The notes below the pieces were generated by a model that saw nothing but the letters and a program-made list of their open reading frames with translations, ran no database searches and was not told the origin of the DNA. Below are positions 47,037 to 55,796 of a stretch of 64,000 nt of DNA, in pieces. Numbering within the stretch: position 1 is the first letter of the stretch; every line of letters starts with the position of its first letter. The position numbers and the translations under genes were made by a program. Origin of the DNA: Desulfobulbus sp. (GTDB taxonomy: Bacteria > Desulfobacterota > Desulfobulbia > Desulfobulbales > Desulfobulbaceae); assembly GCA_031280615.1 (NCBI GenBank), contig JAITGO010000020.1:1-64000 (forward strand). Direction: 5' to 3'.

Positions 47037-48433
47037 AAGGCATCAATTCGCTGACCCCTCGACAAACCGTGGCCGAACTCGATCGCTATATCATCGGCCA
47101 GGCCGAGGCCAAGCGGTCGGTGGCCATTGCCCTGCGCAACCGCTGGCGGCGGCAGCAGGTCGAACAGCCCCTGCGAGAGGAAATCGCCCCGAAGAACATC
47201 ATCATGATCGGGCCCACCGGCGTGGGCAAAACCGAAATCGCCCGCCGCCTGGCCCATCTCGCCCAAAGCCCGTTTCTCAAGATCGAGGCCTCCAAGTTCA
47301 CAGAGGTTGGCTATGTGGGGCGCGACGTCGAATCCATGATCCGCGATCTCACGCAGCTGGCGGTCAACATGGTTACCAAGGAAGCGGAAGAGGGTGTGCA
47401 GGAAAAAGCGGCGGCCATGGCCGAGGAACGATTGCTCGACCTGCTCCTGCCCCGTTCGCCCGCCCAAGGGGCCACCGATCCGGCCAACGTAATCTCGCTG
47501 GGTTACGATGGCAATGCCGCCGGCCGGCAGGACGAAAGCCGCGCCACCAGCACCAGGGAGCGGTTCCGTGAAATGCTGCGGCGGGGCGAATTGGACGATC
47601 GGGTGGTGGAGCTGTCGGTGGCTGCATCCGGCGGTGCGCCGGTGGTCGAGGTGTTTTCCGCCTCGGGTATGGAGGACATGCAGAATTCCCTCCAGGAAGC
47701 ATTTTCCAAATTTTTCCCCAAGAAAAAGCAGCCAAAGAAGATGAAGGTGCCCGAGGCTCTGGAATTCCTCAAAAAGGAAGAGGCCGAGCGGCTGGTGGAC
47801 ACCGCATCCATTGCCGAGAAGGCCATCCGCCGCACCGAGCAGTCCGGGATTATCTTCCTAGACGAGATCGACAAGATTGCCTCGCGGGGCGGCACCAGTT
47901 CCGGGTCGCCGGAGGTGTCGCGCGAGGGGGTGCAACGCGACCTGCTGCCCATTGTCGAGGGTACCACGGTGTCCACCAAGTATGGCCCGGTCAAGACCGA
48001 CCATATCCTGTTCATCGCCAGCGGCGCCTTCCATGTCTGCAAACCGTCCGATCTGGTGCCGGAACTCCAGGGCCGCTTCCCCATTCGGGTCAATTTGCAT
48101 GCCTTGGGCGAAGAGGAATTTTTCCGCATCCTGACCGAGCCGAACAATGCCCTGATCAAGCAGTACATGGCGCTGCTGGCCACCGAGGACGTCCGGTTGG
48201 TTTTCGAGGACGAGGCCATCAGGGAAATGGCGCGGATCGCGGTACAGGTCAACCAGAAGACCGAGGATATCGGCGCCCGCCGCCTGCACACGATCATCGA
48301 GCGCGTACTCGACGAAATTTCTTTCGACGCCACCGACCGGGAAGACCTGGCCTTTACGGTCACGGCCGATTATGTCCGCCGCCAATTGGCCGACATCTCC
48401 GAGAACGAGGACTTAAGCCGCTACATCCTGTAA
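47033..48433 (+). CDS. hslU: ATP-dependent protease ATPase subunit HslU
   Basis: A 466-residue AAA+ unfoldase. Walker A is [17 protein letters not shown], Walker B is [12 protein letters not shown], the pore-loop region is [16 protein letters not shown], and the arginine-finger region is [14 protein letters not shown]. The intermediate (I) domain spans about residues 110-240. The C-terminal SRYIL tail inserts into HslV pockets and is intact (EDLSRYIL). It is translationally coupled to hslV. Confidence 0.96.
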   Translation: MKGINSLTPRQTVAELDRYIIGQAEAKRSVAIALRNRWRRQQVEQPLREEIAPKNIIMIGPTGVGKTEIARRLAHLAQSPFLKIEASKFTEVGYVGRDVESMIRDLTQLAVNMVTKEAEEGVQEKAAAMAEERLLDLLLPRSPAQGATDPANVISLGYDGNAAGRQDESRATSTRERFREMLRRGELDDRVVELSVAASGGAPVVEVFSASGMEDMQNSLQEAFSKFFPKKKQPKKMKVPEALEFLKKEEAERLVDTASIAEKAIRRTEQSGIIFLDEIDKIASRGGTSSGSPEVSREGVQRDLLPIVEGTTVSTKYGPVKTDHILFIASGAFHVCKPSDLVPELQGRFPIRVNLHALGEEEFFRILTEPNNALIKQYMALLATEDVRLVFEDEAIREMARIAVQVNQKTEDIGARRLHTIIERVLDEISFDATDREDLAFTVTADYVRRQLADISENEDLSRYIL

Positions 48434-48448
48434 ATTGGTCGCCTTGCC

Positions 48449-48955
48449 ATGCCCATCGATCCCGAATACAATTATTGTCCGCAGTGCGGCGACGAGTATC
48501 GCCCCGAGGTTCGGAACTGCGCCGATTGCGGGGTGGCCCTGGTCGGCGGCGAGGTGTTGCTCGCCGGACAGGTACAACGCTCGGCCAGCCAGATTGAGAT
48601 CGGCCCCCTGGAGCCGGTGATCGCCGTCCACAAGGGGACGGTTTTGCAGGTCAAGGCCCTGCAGGCCTATCTTCGCGAAAAAGGCCTAGCCTCCCGCATA
48701 GTCAAGGAAGCCGGCGGCGCGTGTGGCTGCCGCGGGCCGGAAGTGCTGCTCCAGGTGCGCGAGGCGGACCAAGCCGAAACAATGGCCGCCCTGGCCCAGG
48801 AGTATCGGGAAAACACGAGTTTGTCCGACCATGACACCCGTTTTGCTGGCGCGGTGTACGACGCCGGGGCCGCCGAGGCGGTTTGCCCGGCCTGTGGCTG
48901 CCGATTTGCGTCCGATTCGAGCGAATGCCCGGACTGCGGCCTTTGTTTTGCGTAA
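48449..48955 (+). CDS. Double zinc-ribbon protein of unknown function
   Basis: 168 residues with a CxxC...CxxC zinc ribbon at each end (NYCPQCGDEY...RNCADCG, residues 9-27; VCPACGCRF...SECPDCG near the C-terminus). The middle (about 55-135, EPVIAVHKGTVLQVKALQAYLREKGL) resembles DUF2007-type signal-transduction domains, and contains a further Cys pair (GACGC). It begins 15 bp after hslU and may be in the same transcript. The ribbons suggest nucleic-acid or protein binding; the function is unknown. The nearest description is zinc-ribbon domain protein. Confidence 0.8.
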   Translation: MPIDPEYNYCPQCGDEYRPEVRNCADCGVALVGGEVLLAGQVQRSASQIEIGPLEPVIAVHKGTVLQVKALQAYLREKGLASRIVKEAGGACGCRGPEVLLQVREADQAETMAALAQEYRENTSLSDHDTRFAGAVYDAGAAEAVCPACGCRFASDSSECPDCGLCFA

Positions 48956-49057
48956 GCGCCGCATTCCCGGTTTTGCGGCAATTTTTCGGTGGGAGTGCGC
49001 CTGAGGGCATCCTCGCGGAGAAATTGCCGGTTCCCTGTTTTCAGTCGGAGAGCGGCC

Positions 49058-49873
49058 ATGGCCAGCCAACCGATCGTCATCACCCTGACCACGGATTTCG
49101 GCTTGGAGGACGCCTACGTCGGCCAGCTCAAGGGGGCCCTGCTCAAGGGCTGCCCGACTGCCACCCTCGTTGATCTCACCCACTCCATCCCCGCCTGGGA
49201 CGTGGCGACCGCCGCGATCGCCATTCGCACCAGCTACCTCTTTTTCCCGTCCGGCACCATCCACGTAATAGTGGTCGATCCCGGGGTGGGCAGCGACCGG
49301 GCCATTTTGGTCGCGGCCGGTGAGGGCCATTTTTTCATCGCTCCGGACAACGGCTGCCTGTCGCTGCTGGTGGCCGACCGTATCGTCACCTCGATGTTCC
49401 GGGTGGAGCATCCGGCTTTTTTCAACCCTGCCATCAGTGCCACCTTCCACGGTCGCGACATCATGGCCCCAGTGGCGGCGACCCTGGCACGGACTGGCGA
49501 TCCCGGCCAGTTCGGTCCCGCCATCGCGCCCGAATCCATCCGGATGGCAACCGTTGCCGCAGCGGTTCGGAGCGCCGATCGTCTTTGCGGCCAGGTGCTG
49601 CATGTCGATCGCTTCGGCAATCTTCGCACCTCCATCCGCATCGATGCCGACCAATTGCATCCCGATATGTTCGATTATCTCGAAATCGGCGGCCAGCGCA
49701 TCGACCGCTTTGGGCGTTCCTACCACGAGGCACTGCCGGGGGAGTTGCTGGTTCTGGCCGACAGCGCGGGCTACCTGGAAATCGCCGCCAACCAGGCCAA
49801 CGCCGCTGCCTTGATCGGTTGCCGGCCCGGCGAGCCGCTGACCGTGCACCTTGTTCGCCGCGAACCTGCCTGA
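49058..49873 (+). CDS. SAM hydroxide adenosyltransferase (DUF62 family)
   Basis: A 271-residue member of the fluorinase/chlorinase superfamily. The N-terminal domain has TLTTDFGLEDAYVGQLKG, IHVIVVDPGVGSDR and FIAPDNGCL; the C-terminal beta-barrel begins near GQVLHVDRFGNL. Characterised DUF62 proteins split SAM into adenosine and methionine using water or hydroxide and are not halogenases. The chlorinase-specific substitutions cannot be judged by eye. The ATG at 49058 has GGAG about eight bases upstream. It could connect with the mtnA-aldolase pair through SAM by-product metabolism, but it is far away. Confidence 0.87.
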   Translation: MASQPIVITLTTDFGLEDAYVGQLKGALLKGCPTATLVDLTHSIPAWDVATAAIAIRTSYLFFPSGTIHVIVVDPGVGSDRAILVAAGEGHFFIAPDNGCLSLLVADRIVTSMFRVEHPAFFNPAISATFHGRDIMAPVAATLARTGDPGQFGPAIAPESIRMATVAAAVRSADRLCGQVLHVDRFGNLRTSIRIDADQLHPDMFDYLEIGGQRIDRFGRSYHEALPGELLVLADSAGYLEIAANQANAAALIGCRPGEPLTVHLVRREPA

Positions 49874-49979
49874 GTATCGAAAAAAGCCCGGACATCCTGA
49901 ACAGGGCCAGACGGCAAAACCGGGCGAACCGGCAAAATGAACGAGAGATTATTATTTTGCACCAAGGCCGCACATTCTT

Positions 49980-50008
49980 TTGCGTCTTCGGTCGGATACG
50001 GTTATAAA
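49980..50008 (+). promoter_or_regulatory. Candidate sigma-70 promoter for the ABM-domain gene
   Basis: TTGCGT (49980-49985), exactly 17 bp of spacer, then TATAAA (50003-50008; five of six to consensus). It sits in the 213-bp gap before the small monooxygenase-like gene and about 80 bp upstream of its start. Confidence 0.5.
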
Positions 50009-50086
50009 GTAAGCGTAAATCATTAGAAGCTGTTGCTGTCCGGTTGTTCTGCACGTCTCATTCATCCACACCGAGAGGAGGAACAC

Positions 50087-50374
50087 ATGGCTGTCAAAGT
50101 TCTAATCAAACGGAAAGTCGTGGACAAAAAAGCTCCTGAACTCGAAGCCCTTCTTCGGAAAATGAGGGCCATGACCCTCAACCAAAAAGGGTACATTTCG
50201 GGAGAAACGTTCACCAGGCTCGATGAGCCGGGGGTCAGCATGGTGATCAGCAGCTGGCAATCGCTTGATGATTGGCGGGCCTGGACCCTGAGCAAGGAGC
50301 GGGTCGAGGTGCAGGAGCAGATCGACAAACTGCTCGGTGCCCCGACCCAGTACGAAGTGTTTGAAAATGCTTGA
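50087..50374 (+). CDS. Small antibiotic-biosynthesis-monooxygenase (ABM) domain protein
   Basis: 95 residues forming a single dimeric alpha-beta barrel subunit: MAVKVLIKRKVVDKKAPELEAL, GYISGETFTRLDEPG, and VISSWQSLDDWRAWTLSKERVEVQEQID. The SWQSLDDWRAW pattern is typical of ABM/heme-degrading-like small proteins. Many members are enzymes without cofactors or of unknown role; no heme-binding residue can be assigned here. The start has a strong site, GAGAGGAGG. It has its own promoter candidate and terminator, so it looks monocistronic. Confidence 0.87.
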   Translation: MAVKVLIKRKVVDKKAPELEALLRKMRAMTLNQKGYISGETFTRLDEPGVSMVISSWQSLDDWRAWTLSKERVEVQEQIDKLLGAPTQYEVFENA

Positions 50375-50425
50375 TTGAAAGGGGCGGCGGCCGGGCTTTG
50401 AGGCCGGTGCCGTTCAGGCGATGCG

Positions 50426-50461
50426 AAGGCGGTCCATCATGGCGATGGGCCGCCTTTTTTT
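50426..50461 (+). terminator. Intrinsic terminator after the ABM gene
   Basis: AAGGCGG-T-CCATC (50426-50438) pairs with GATGG-G-CCGCCTT (50444-50456), with one internal mismatch and a 5-nt loop. Seven T follow from 50455. It lies 52 bp past the stop and 14 bp before the convergent dnaE stop. Confidence 0.85.
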
Positions 50462-50474
50462 GTTCCGGTTGCGG

Positions 50475-53400
50475 TCAATGGCCGTTGCGGCCGTTGCCGT
50501 TTCGGCGTGGTTGCACCTCGGGTTTGCGCATGTGCACGGCCAGCGAACGGGGGCCGCAGAGGCGGGTGATCCGGTGGAAAAGATCGGTCGAGGGCCGGAT
50601 GGCCATGTCTTTGAGGACCTGGATGTCCACTTCGCCGCGGTTGTCGAAATGAAGGGTGAGCAGCACCGGGGTGGCACCGTGATGCTGGTACAGCAGTTCC
50701 TTCAGTTCCATCATGTGCTGCCGTGAGGTCGAGGCGGACTGCAGGGTGATCACCGCCCGTTCGGTGTACTGTTCGAGCGTTTCGGCCAGGCCGGAGATAT
50801 CCTGGGCGACGATTTTGGCCCCCCGTTCGTTCTGCTGCACCGTACCGAGCACGATCAGGGGCCGGTCGCTGGTCAGGAGATGGGAGCATTCGGCAAAGGT
50901 CGAGGGAAACACGATCACCTCTATGCTGGAACTCATGTCCTCAAGCACGGTGAAGGCCATGCGCTCGCCTTTTTTCGACTTGTGCTCCTTGTAACCGGCC
51001 AATAGGCCGCCGATCCGCACCACCTGCCCCTCCCGCAGCTTTTCCGCCCCGGCGATGTCGGTGTCGACCACCCGCCGCAAATCGTCCATCACCCCCTCCA
51101 GGGGATGGCCGGTGAGGAAGAATCCCACGGTTTCCTTTTCATAGGTCAACCGTTCCAGCTTCGGCCAGTCCTCGACCTCCGGCAGGTCGACCTCCTGGCT
51201 TTCCTTCTTGGCGCCGGCCGGCTGGGCGATGGCAAACAGGTTCATCTGGCCGCTCATCCGGTCGCGCTGCGCCGCCTTGGCCCGTTCGAGGCACTGGTCA
51301 AGGGCTTCGATGTACTGCTTCCGGTTGGCGTTGAGGGTGTCGAAGGCCCCGGCCTTGATCAGGCTTTCGATCACCTTGCGGTTGACCTTGGAGGAATCGA
51401 CCCGGCTGCAAAAATCGGCCAGCGAGTGATAGGTGCCGGCGTTGTCCCGTTCGGCCAGGATCGATTCCAGGGCCGCACCGCCGACATTTTTCACCGCTGC
51501 CAGGCCGAAGCGGATGCGGTCGTTGATGACCGTGAAGTCGTTGACCGACTCGTTGATGTCCGGCGGCAGCACCTCGATTTTTTCCTGGCGGCACTCGTTG
51601 ATGTATTTGACGACCTTGTCGGTGTTTTCCACGTCGCAGGAAAGCAGGGCCGCCAGGAACTGGGCCGGATAGTGGGCCTTGAGATAGGCGGTCTGGTAGG
51701 CGATCAGGGCATAGGCCGCCGAATGCGACTTGTTGAAACCGTAGCCGGCGAATTTAGCCATCAGGTCGAAGATGTATTTGGCCTTGTCCTCCGGGATGTT
51801 GTTCACCTTGGCCCCGGCCATGAACTTGCCCCGTTCCTTTTCCATGACCTCCGGGATCTTCTTGCCCATGGCCCGGCGGAGGATGTCGGCGTCGCCCAGG
51901 CTGTAGCCCGCCAGGATATTGGAGATCTTCATGACCTGTTCCTGGTAGACGATGACCCCGTAGGTTTCCTGCAGCACCGATTTGATCTGGGGCAGGGGAT
52001 AGTCGGCCGGTTTGCGGCCGTGCTTGGTCTCGACAAAGGTGTCGACCATGCCCGAGTCGAGCGGCCCCGGCCGGTACAGGGCCACCAGGGCGATCAGGTC
52101 GGAGAACTGCTCGGGCTGCATTTTGATCAGCAATTCGCGCATGCCGTCGCTTTCCAGCTGAAAGACGCCCAGGCTGTCGCCCCGGCACAACAGGGCGTAG
52201 GTCTTGAGATCGTTCATCGGTATCTTACGCAGATCGATCTCGGTGCCGACATCGCTGGCGATCAGCTTGAGCGCCCGGTCGATCACGGTCAGGGTCTTCA
52301 AACCGAGGAAGTCGAACTTGATCAGCCCGGTTTTCTCGGTGTACTTCATGTCGTACTGGGTCAGAATTTCCTTGTTCGGGCCGATGCATACCGGCAGGAA
52401 TTCGACCATCGGCTTGGGCGAGATGACCACGCCGGCGGCATGGGTCGACTTGTGCCGGGCCAATCCTTCCAGGGTCTGGGAGATGGTCAGCAGTTCGCGG
52501 ACCTCGTTGTCCTTCATCGCCTCGCGCAGCCGAGGCTCCTTGTCGATGGCTTTCTTGAGGGTGATTTTCAGCTCCTCCGGCACCAATTTGGCGATCCGGT
52601 CCACCACCGGCAGGGGGATGTCGAGCACCCGGCCAACGTCGCGCAGCACGGCCCTGGCCTTCATCGAGCCATAGGCCACGATCTGGGCTACGTGCTCGTC
52701 GCCGCCATAGCGCTGACGGACGTAATCGATGACCTCGTCGCGCCGGTCCTTGCAAAAGTCGATGTCGAAGTCGGGCATGGAGACCCGCTCGATGTTGAGG
52801 AACCGCTCGAACAGCAGGCCGTAGGGAATGGGATCGATATCGGTGATCGACATACAGTAGGCGGCCAGGCTGCCGGCACCGGAACCGCGGCCGGGGCCCA
52901 CCGGGATTTTTTGTTTCTTGGCCCAGGTGATGAAGTCGGCCACGATCAGGAAGTAGCCGGAAAATCCCATTTTCTGGATGACCTCGACCTCCAGGGTCAG
53001 CCGGTCTCGATAGGCCTTCTCGGTTTCGGCACTGACCTCCTCCAACTCCTTCATCTGGGCCAGGCGATCCTTGAACCCGTCCCAGCAGGCCTGGGCAAAG
53101 ACCGAATCCAGGGTTTCGTTTTCCTTGACCGGAAAGATGGGGAAATGGTGGGCACCGAACTTGAGGTCGAGATTGCAGCGCTCGGCCACTTCCAGGGTGT
53201 TGCTTATGGCCTGGGGGCAGTAGCTGAATTGGGCGGCCATCTCGTCGCCGGATTTGAAGTACAGCTCGTTGGTGTTGAACCGGAACCGGTTGGGATCGTT
53301 GATGGTCTTGCTCGTCTGGATGCAGAGCAACACCTCGTGGGCATAGGATTCTTCCTTAGCGAGATAGTGGCAGTCGTTGGTGGCCACCAGCTTGATTCCC

Positions 53401-53987
53401 AGTTCGTCGGCCAGCCGTATCAGGCCCTGGTTGGCGACGGTTTGCTCGGGCAGGCCGTTTTCCTGGATTTCGAGATAGAGACGGTCGCCGAACACCTTTT
53501 GCATCTCCAGGGCGCGGGCGCGGGCGCCGTTGGGGTCGTTGTGGGCGAGCCGCCAGGGAATCTCGCCTTTGAGGCAGGCGGTGAGCACGATCAGGCCCTC
53601 GTTATGCTGGTAGAGGGTTTGGCGGTCGATGCGGGGCCGGTAATAAAATCCTTTCGTCTGGGCCAGGGAGGCCAGCCGCATCAGGTTGCGGTAGCCGGTT
53701 TCATCCATGGCCAGGGCCACCAGGTGGAAGTTGTGGCCGCCGCTCCGGTCGTGGAGGAGCATGCCGTTTTCCGCCAAGTAGAATTCGCAGCCCACCAGCG
53801 GTTTGATTCCCGCCTTCTTGGCCTTCTCGTAAAACTCCAGCGCTCCGTACATGGCGCCGTGATCGGTGACTGCCACTGCGTCCATGCCGAGATTCTGGGC
53901 CGACTCGATCAGGTCGGAAACACGGATGGCACCGTCGAGCATGGAATACTGGGTGTGGACATGGAGATGGATGAAGGGGGTGGGCAT
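50475..53987 (-). CDS. dnaE: DNA polymerase III alpha subunit
   Basis: The replicative polymerase, 1170 residues, of the DnaE1 type. The N-terminal PHP domain is FIHLHVHTQYSMLDGAI through VAVTDHGAMYGALEFY. The polymerase active-site aspartates are in MPDFDIDFCKDRRDEV, after the VGPGRGSGAGSLAAYC segment. The C-terminal part has helix-hairpin-helix and OB-fold domains. The OB-fold and C-terminal domain appear complete, ending with an Arg/Asn/Gly tail. The start ATG at 53987 has AGGA about eight bases upstream. Convergent with the ABM gene. Confidence 0.96.
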   Translation of the reverse strand: MPTPFIHLHVHTQYSMLDGAIRVSDLIESAQNLGMDAVAVTDHGAMYGALEFYEKAKKAGIKPLVGCEFYLAENGMLLHDRSGGHNFHLVALAMDETGYRNLMRLASLAQTKGFYYRPRIDRQTLYQHNEGLIVLTACLKGEIPWRLAHNDPNGARARALEMQKVFGDRLYLEIQENGLPEQTVANQGLIRLADELGIKLVATNDCHYLAKEESYAHEVLLCIQTSKTINDPNRFRFNTNELYFKSGDEMAAQFSYCPQAISNTLEVAERCNLDLKFGAHHFPIFPVKENETLDSVFAQACWDGFKDRLAQMKELEEVSAETEKAYRDRLTLEVEVIQKMGFSGYFLIVADFITWAKKQKIPVGPGRGSGAGSLAAYCMSITDIDPIPYGLLFERFLNIERVSMPDFDIDFCKDRRDEVIDYVRQRYGGDEHVAQIVAYGSMKARAVLRDVGRVLDIPLPVVDRIAKLVPEELKITLKKAIDKEPRLREAMKDNEVRELLTISQTLEGLARHKSTHAAGVVISPKPMVEFLPVCIGPNKEILTQYDMKYTEKTGLIKFDFLGLKTLTVIDRALKLIASDVGTEIDLRKIPMNDLKTYALLCRGDSLGVFQLESDGMRELLIKMQPEQFSDLIALVALYRPGPLDSGMVDTFVETKHGRKPADYPLPQIKSVLQETYGVIVYQEQVMKISNILAGYSLGDADILRRAMGKKIPEVMEKERGKFMAGAKVNNIPEDKAKYIFDLMAKFAGYGFNKSHSAAYALIAYQTAYLKAHYPAQFLAALLSCDVENTDKVVKYINECRQEKIEVLPPDINESVNDFTVINDRIRFGLAAVKNVGGAALESILAERDNAGTYHSLADFCSRVDSSKVNRKVIESLIKAGAFDTLNANRKQYIEALDQCLERAKAAQRDRMSGQMNLFAIAQPAGAKKESQEVDLPEVEDWPKLERLTYEKETVGFFLTGHPLEGVMDDLRRVVDTDIAGAEKLREGQVVRIGGLLAGYKEHKSKKGERMAFTVLEDMSSSIEVIVFPSTFAECSHLLTSDRPLIVLGTVQQNERGAKIVAQDISGLAETLEQYTERAVITLQSASTSRQHMMELKELLYQHHGATPVLLTLHFDNRGEVDIQVLKDMAIRPSTDLFHRITRLCGPRSLAVHMRKPEVQPRRNGNGRNGH

Positions 53988-54459
53988 GGTGTATTCCTAC
54001 AGGTGGAAAAATCTAAAAATGTTCAGAGTATAACGAGCGAACGCGATCCGGAGGTGCTGCGGGTCTGTCGCTCAGAGGGGTGTTGTTGTCCTGTCTCAGT
54101 TCGAAATGGACAATCGAGCCGTTTGTAGTAAGGGCTCCGAGAGAGCCGAGTTGTTTTACTAAGAGGGCATCGGGTTTACCCATGCACCTGGAGCCGTTTT
54201 CTTCCTCAGTTCCTGTGCCTTCTCCAGTTTCCGGCCCCGGTCCTTGAAAATTGCCTGTTATCGGTCGTTGAGTTTGTCTGCTGGTACTACCTAATGAAGT
54301 CTTGGGCGACGTGTGCTGCACGTGAGAGGTGATCCTCACATTTGCGTTTCCAGCGCCCCCCAAAAAAATCTTCCTCAGCAGAGGAGATGCTCGGGGCAAG
54401 AGATAAAGCGGCCAGTCAAACAGAGGTTTGGTCGCATAGCGAAACCTCTAATGCTGAAT
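53988..54459. other. Gene-poor region upstream of dnaE, possible mobile-element relic
   Basis: 472 bp without a gene I can support. A 128-codon minus-strand frame exists (54013-54399) but is Gly/Thr/Pro-rich with no recognisable domain. A hairpin GTGAG...CTCAC lies at about 54321-54338. On the minus strand the segment CTCTCACGTGCAGC is reminiscent of group II intron 3' regions, but I cannot find domain V, so this is only an impression. Confidence 0.3.
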
Positions 54460-55056
54460 TCAGGGATACTGCGGGGCTTTATCGCGCAGCATCTCTTGAG
54501 GCGCAGCGTCATGTTTCCTGACCGGTGACTCCGTAGCAGTGAACGTCTTTTGAAGGAACAAGACCGTGTCGGTATTGTCATCGCGCACCTGGGTCTGCAC
54601 CGTGTAGCGCCCTCGCAGTTCGTGTGGCTCAACAACCAATTTGAGATATTGGACGCTTAACTCCACAGACCGTCCGGGTGGTGCTGGCTTGCAACGCCAC
54701 ACCTCCATGGCGGGAGTTTCCGCGTAAACCTTTCCGTCCGGTTGAATTACCCGAAAGCGCATCGAAACGTTGCAGAGGTTGGCTGCATCAGGTTTGCAGC
54801 CGCTGAAAATCACGAACGCGCTAATAGGCTGATCGATGCTCACACTTTCAACGGTGTCGACATCGACGGTTTCCGACGGAGTAGCCCACTTCTTGAATAG
54901 GGCCTGCTCATTAGCGGTGAAAATGAGTTGAGCACCAAATGCCCCAGCAGATTTCCTGTCATCAGAATCAGAAAGTGGATTTCCTTGTTTGTCGATCCAC
55001 TCGGCGTGGGCGTTGCCCGCGAGCAAGCAAACCAGTATGAGAAGTCTCAACATCAT
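54460..55056 (-). CDS. Secreted hypothetical protein
   Basis: 198 residues from the ATG at 55056 (or 55053). A clear Sec signal peptide, MMLRLLILVCLLAGNAHA, is followed by mature EWIDKQGNPLSD. The mature part is probably beta-rich (VESVSIDQPISAFVIFSGCKPD, VSMRFRVIQPDGKVYAETP, then RGRYTVQTQVRDDN) and contains three Cys that could form disulfides. I do not recognise the family. The frame is open for another 66 codons upstream, but that part runs through the attC-like site and has no signal peptide. It follows the attC-like element, as a second gene cassette would, though no second attC is seen after it. Confidence 0.7.
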   Translation of the reverse strand: MMLRLLILVCLLAGNAHAEWIDKQGNPLSDSDDRKSAGAFGAQLIFTANEQALFKKWATPSETVDVDTVESVSIDQPISAFVIFSGCKPDAANLCNVSMRFRVIQPDGKVYAETPAMEVWRCKPAPPGRSVELSVQYLKLVVEPHELRGRYTVQTQVRDDNTDTVLFLQKTFTATESPVRKHDAAPQEMLRDKAPQYP

Positions 55057-55080
55057 GAGCGGGCTACTTGCCTCGAGAAA

Positions 55081-55152
55081 CATAACGACGAAGGGCAGCG
55101 GCAGTCGGACTGCGCAGCTGGCCGCCTGTCCGTTGGACCGGATTGTTAGAGC
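55081..55152 (-). repeat. attC-like integron recombination site
   Basis: On the minus strand GCTCTAACAATCC (55152-55140) opens the element, 11 bp after the stop of the DUF5063-like gene. The element closes with CGTCGTTATG (to 55081), about 25 bp before the next start codon. The inner arms GG-a-CAG-g-CGGC and GCCG-CTG-CC pair with two bulged bases, as extrahelical bases do in attC. The same gene begins with GTTAGAGC (complement of 55646-55653), the exact complement of GCTCTAAC, as the ends of one excised cassette must. The length of 72 bp fits attC. No integrase gene is in the window. Confidence 0.5.
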
Positions 55153-55163
55153 GCCACGGTTGG

Positions 55164-55643
55164 TCACAGTGCAACCGCCTTGCAGTGAATAGCAAAGAGA
55201 GCGCTTGAGGCGTGGCGCCCCCAATGTACTTTGTACAAGAAGGACCAATGCCATAAGGCGTTATCCAATTCACCACTCTCGAAAAGCGTTAACCCTTCCT
55301 TGATATCTTTGTAGATGTCACGAAGATCATCGCCGAGGTTCCCCATCACAGGTTCTTCATCAGATAAAGAATCTGGATTGAAGAACATGCGGTAGTAGTA
55401 GCCATCGAAGGCAGACAGATTTTTATCCGCTTTGACTAGGCTTTCGGGCGAGATAGCGGAAGGATCGTTAAGGTTTTCTGGCTCAATGTCCGGCAGTGTG
55501 AGAGCTTGAGCGTACAAGCGAGCCAACCACACCGCCGCCGAAATTTCAGTGCTCTGGAGATCAAAAGCTGTTTCGCACCAGCCGCAAAAACCATTTGCGA
55601 TTTTGGCAAATTCAGCAGCAGTTTGGGCTATAGCGAGATCCAT
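55164..55643 (-). CDS. DUF5063-like protein in a probable gene cassette
   Basis: A 159-residue helical protein from the ATG at 55643 (MDLAIAQTAAEFAKIANGFCGW). The pattern of LARLYAQALTLPDIEP, a Tyr-rich YYYRMFFNPD segment, DDLRDIYKDIKEGLTLFESGELDNALWHW and a final HWGRHASSALFAIH matches, from memory, DUF5063 proteins; no function is known to me. A four-codon longer TTG start would lie inside the cassette core site. Exact inverted 8-mers (GTTAGAGC/GCTCTAAC) lie 3 bp before the start codon and 11 bp after the stop codon, so gene and site form one compact unit. Confidence 0.72.
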   Translation of the reverse strand: MDLAIAQTAAEFAKIANGFCGWCETAFDLQSTEISAAVWLARLYAQALTLPDIEPENLNDPSAISPESLVKADKNLSAFDGYYYRMFFNPDSLSDEEPVMGNLGDDLRDIYKDIKEGLTLFESGELDNALWHWSFLYKVHWGRHASSALFAIHCKAVAL

Positions 55644-55796
55644 ACGCTCTAACAACTTATAGAGGATTTCTGGTTATCATTCAGCGTTTTCCGCCAGACG
55701 GTTCCCGGAATCCTTTGGATTGTAAACCAGCATGCAAAAATGACCCGCCGTAGCCGTCAGCGCTTGCCACGGGATGTCCTGGCCGAGAATCGCGCA

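Noticed and set aside
51105..54128. A 1007-codon plus-strand open frame opposite dnaE
   Set aside because: Antisense to dnaE, which has all catalytic motifs. It is the usual long shadow frame in GC-rich DNA.
54013..54399. A 128-codon minus-strand frame upstream of dnaE
   Set aside because: No domain, biased composition and no ribosome binding site. The segment is reported as a gene-poor region instead.
54460..54600. A second attC site downstream of the secreted hypothetical gene
   Set aside because: The cassette starting with TTATG would need CATAAC on the minus strand after the stop; none is found between 54000 and 54460.
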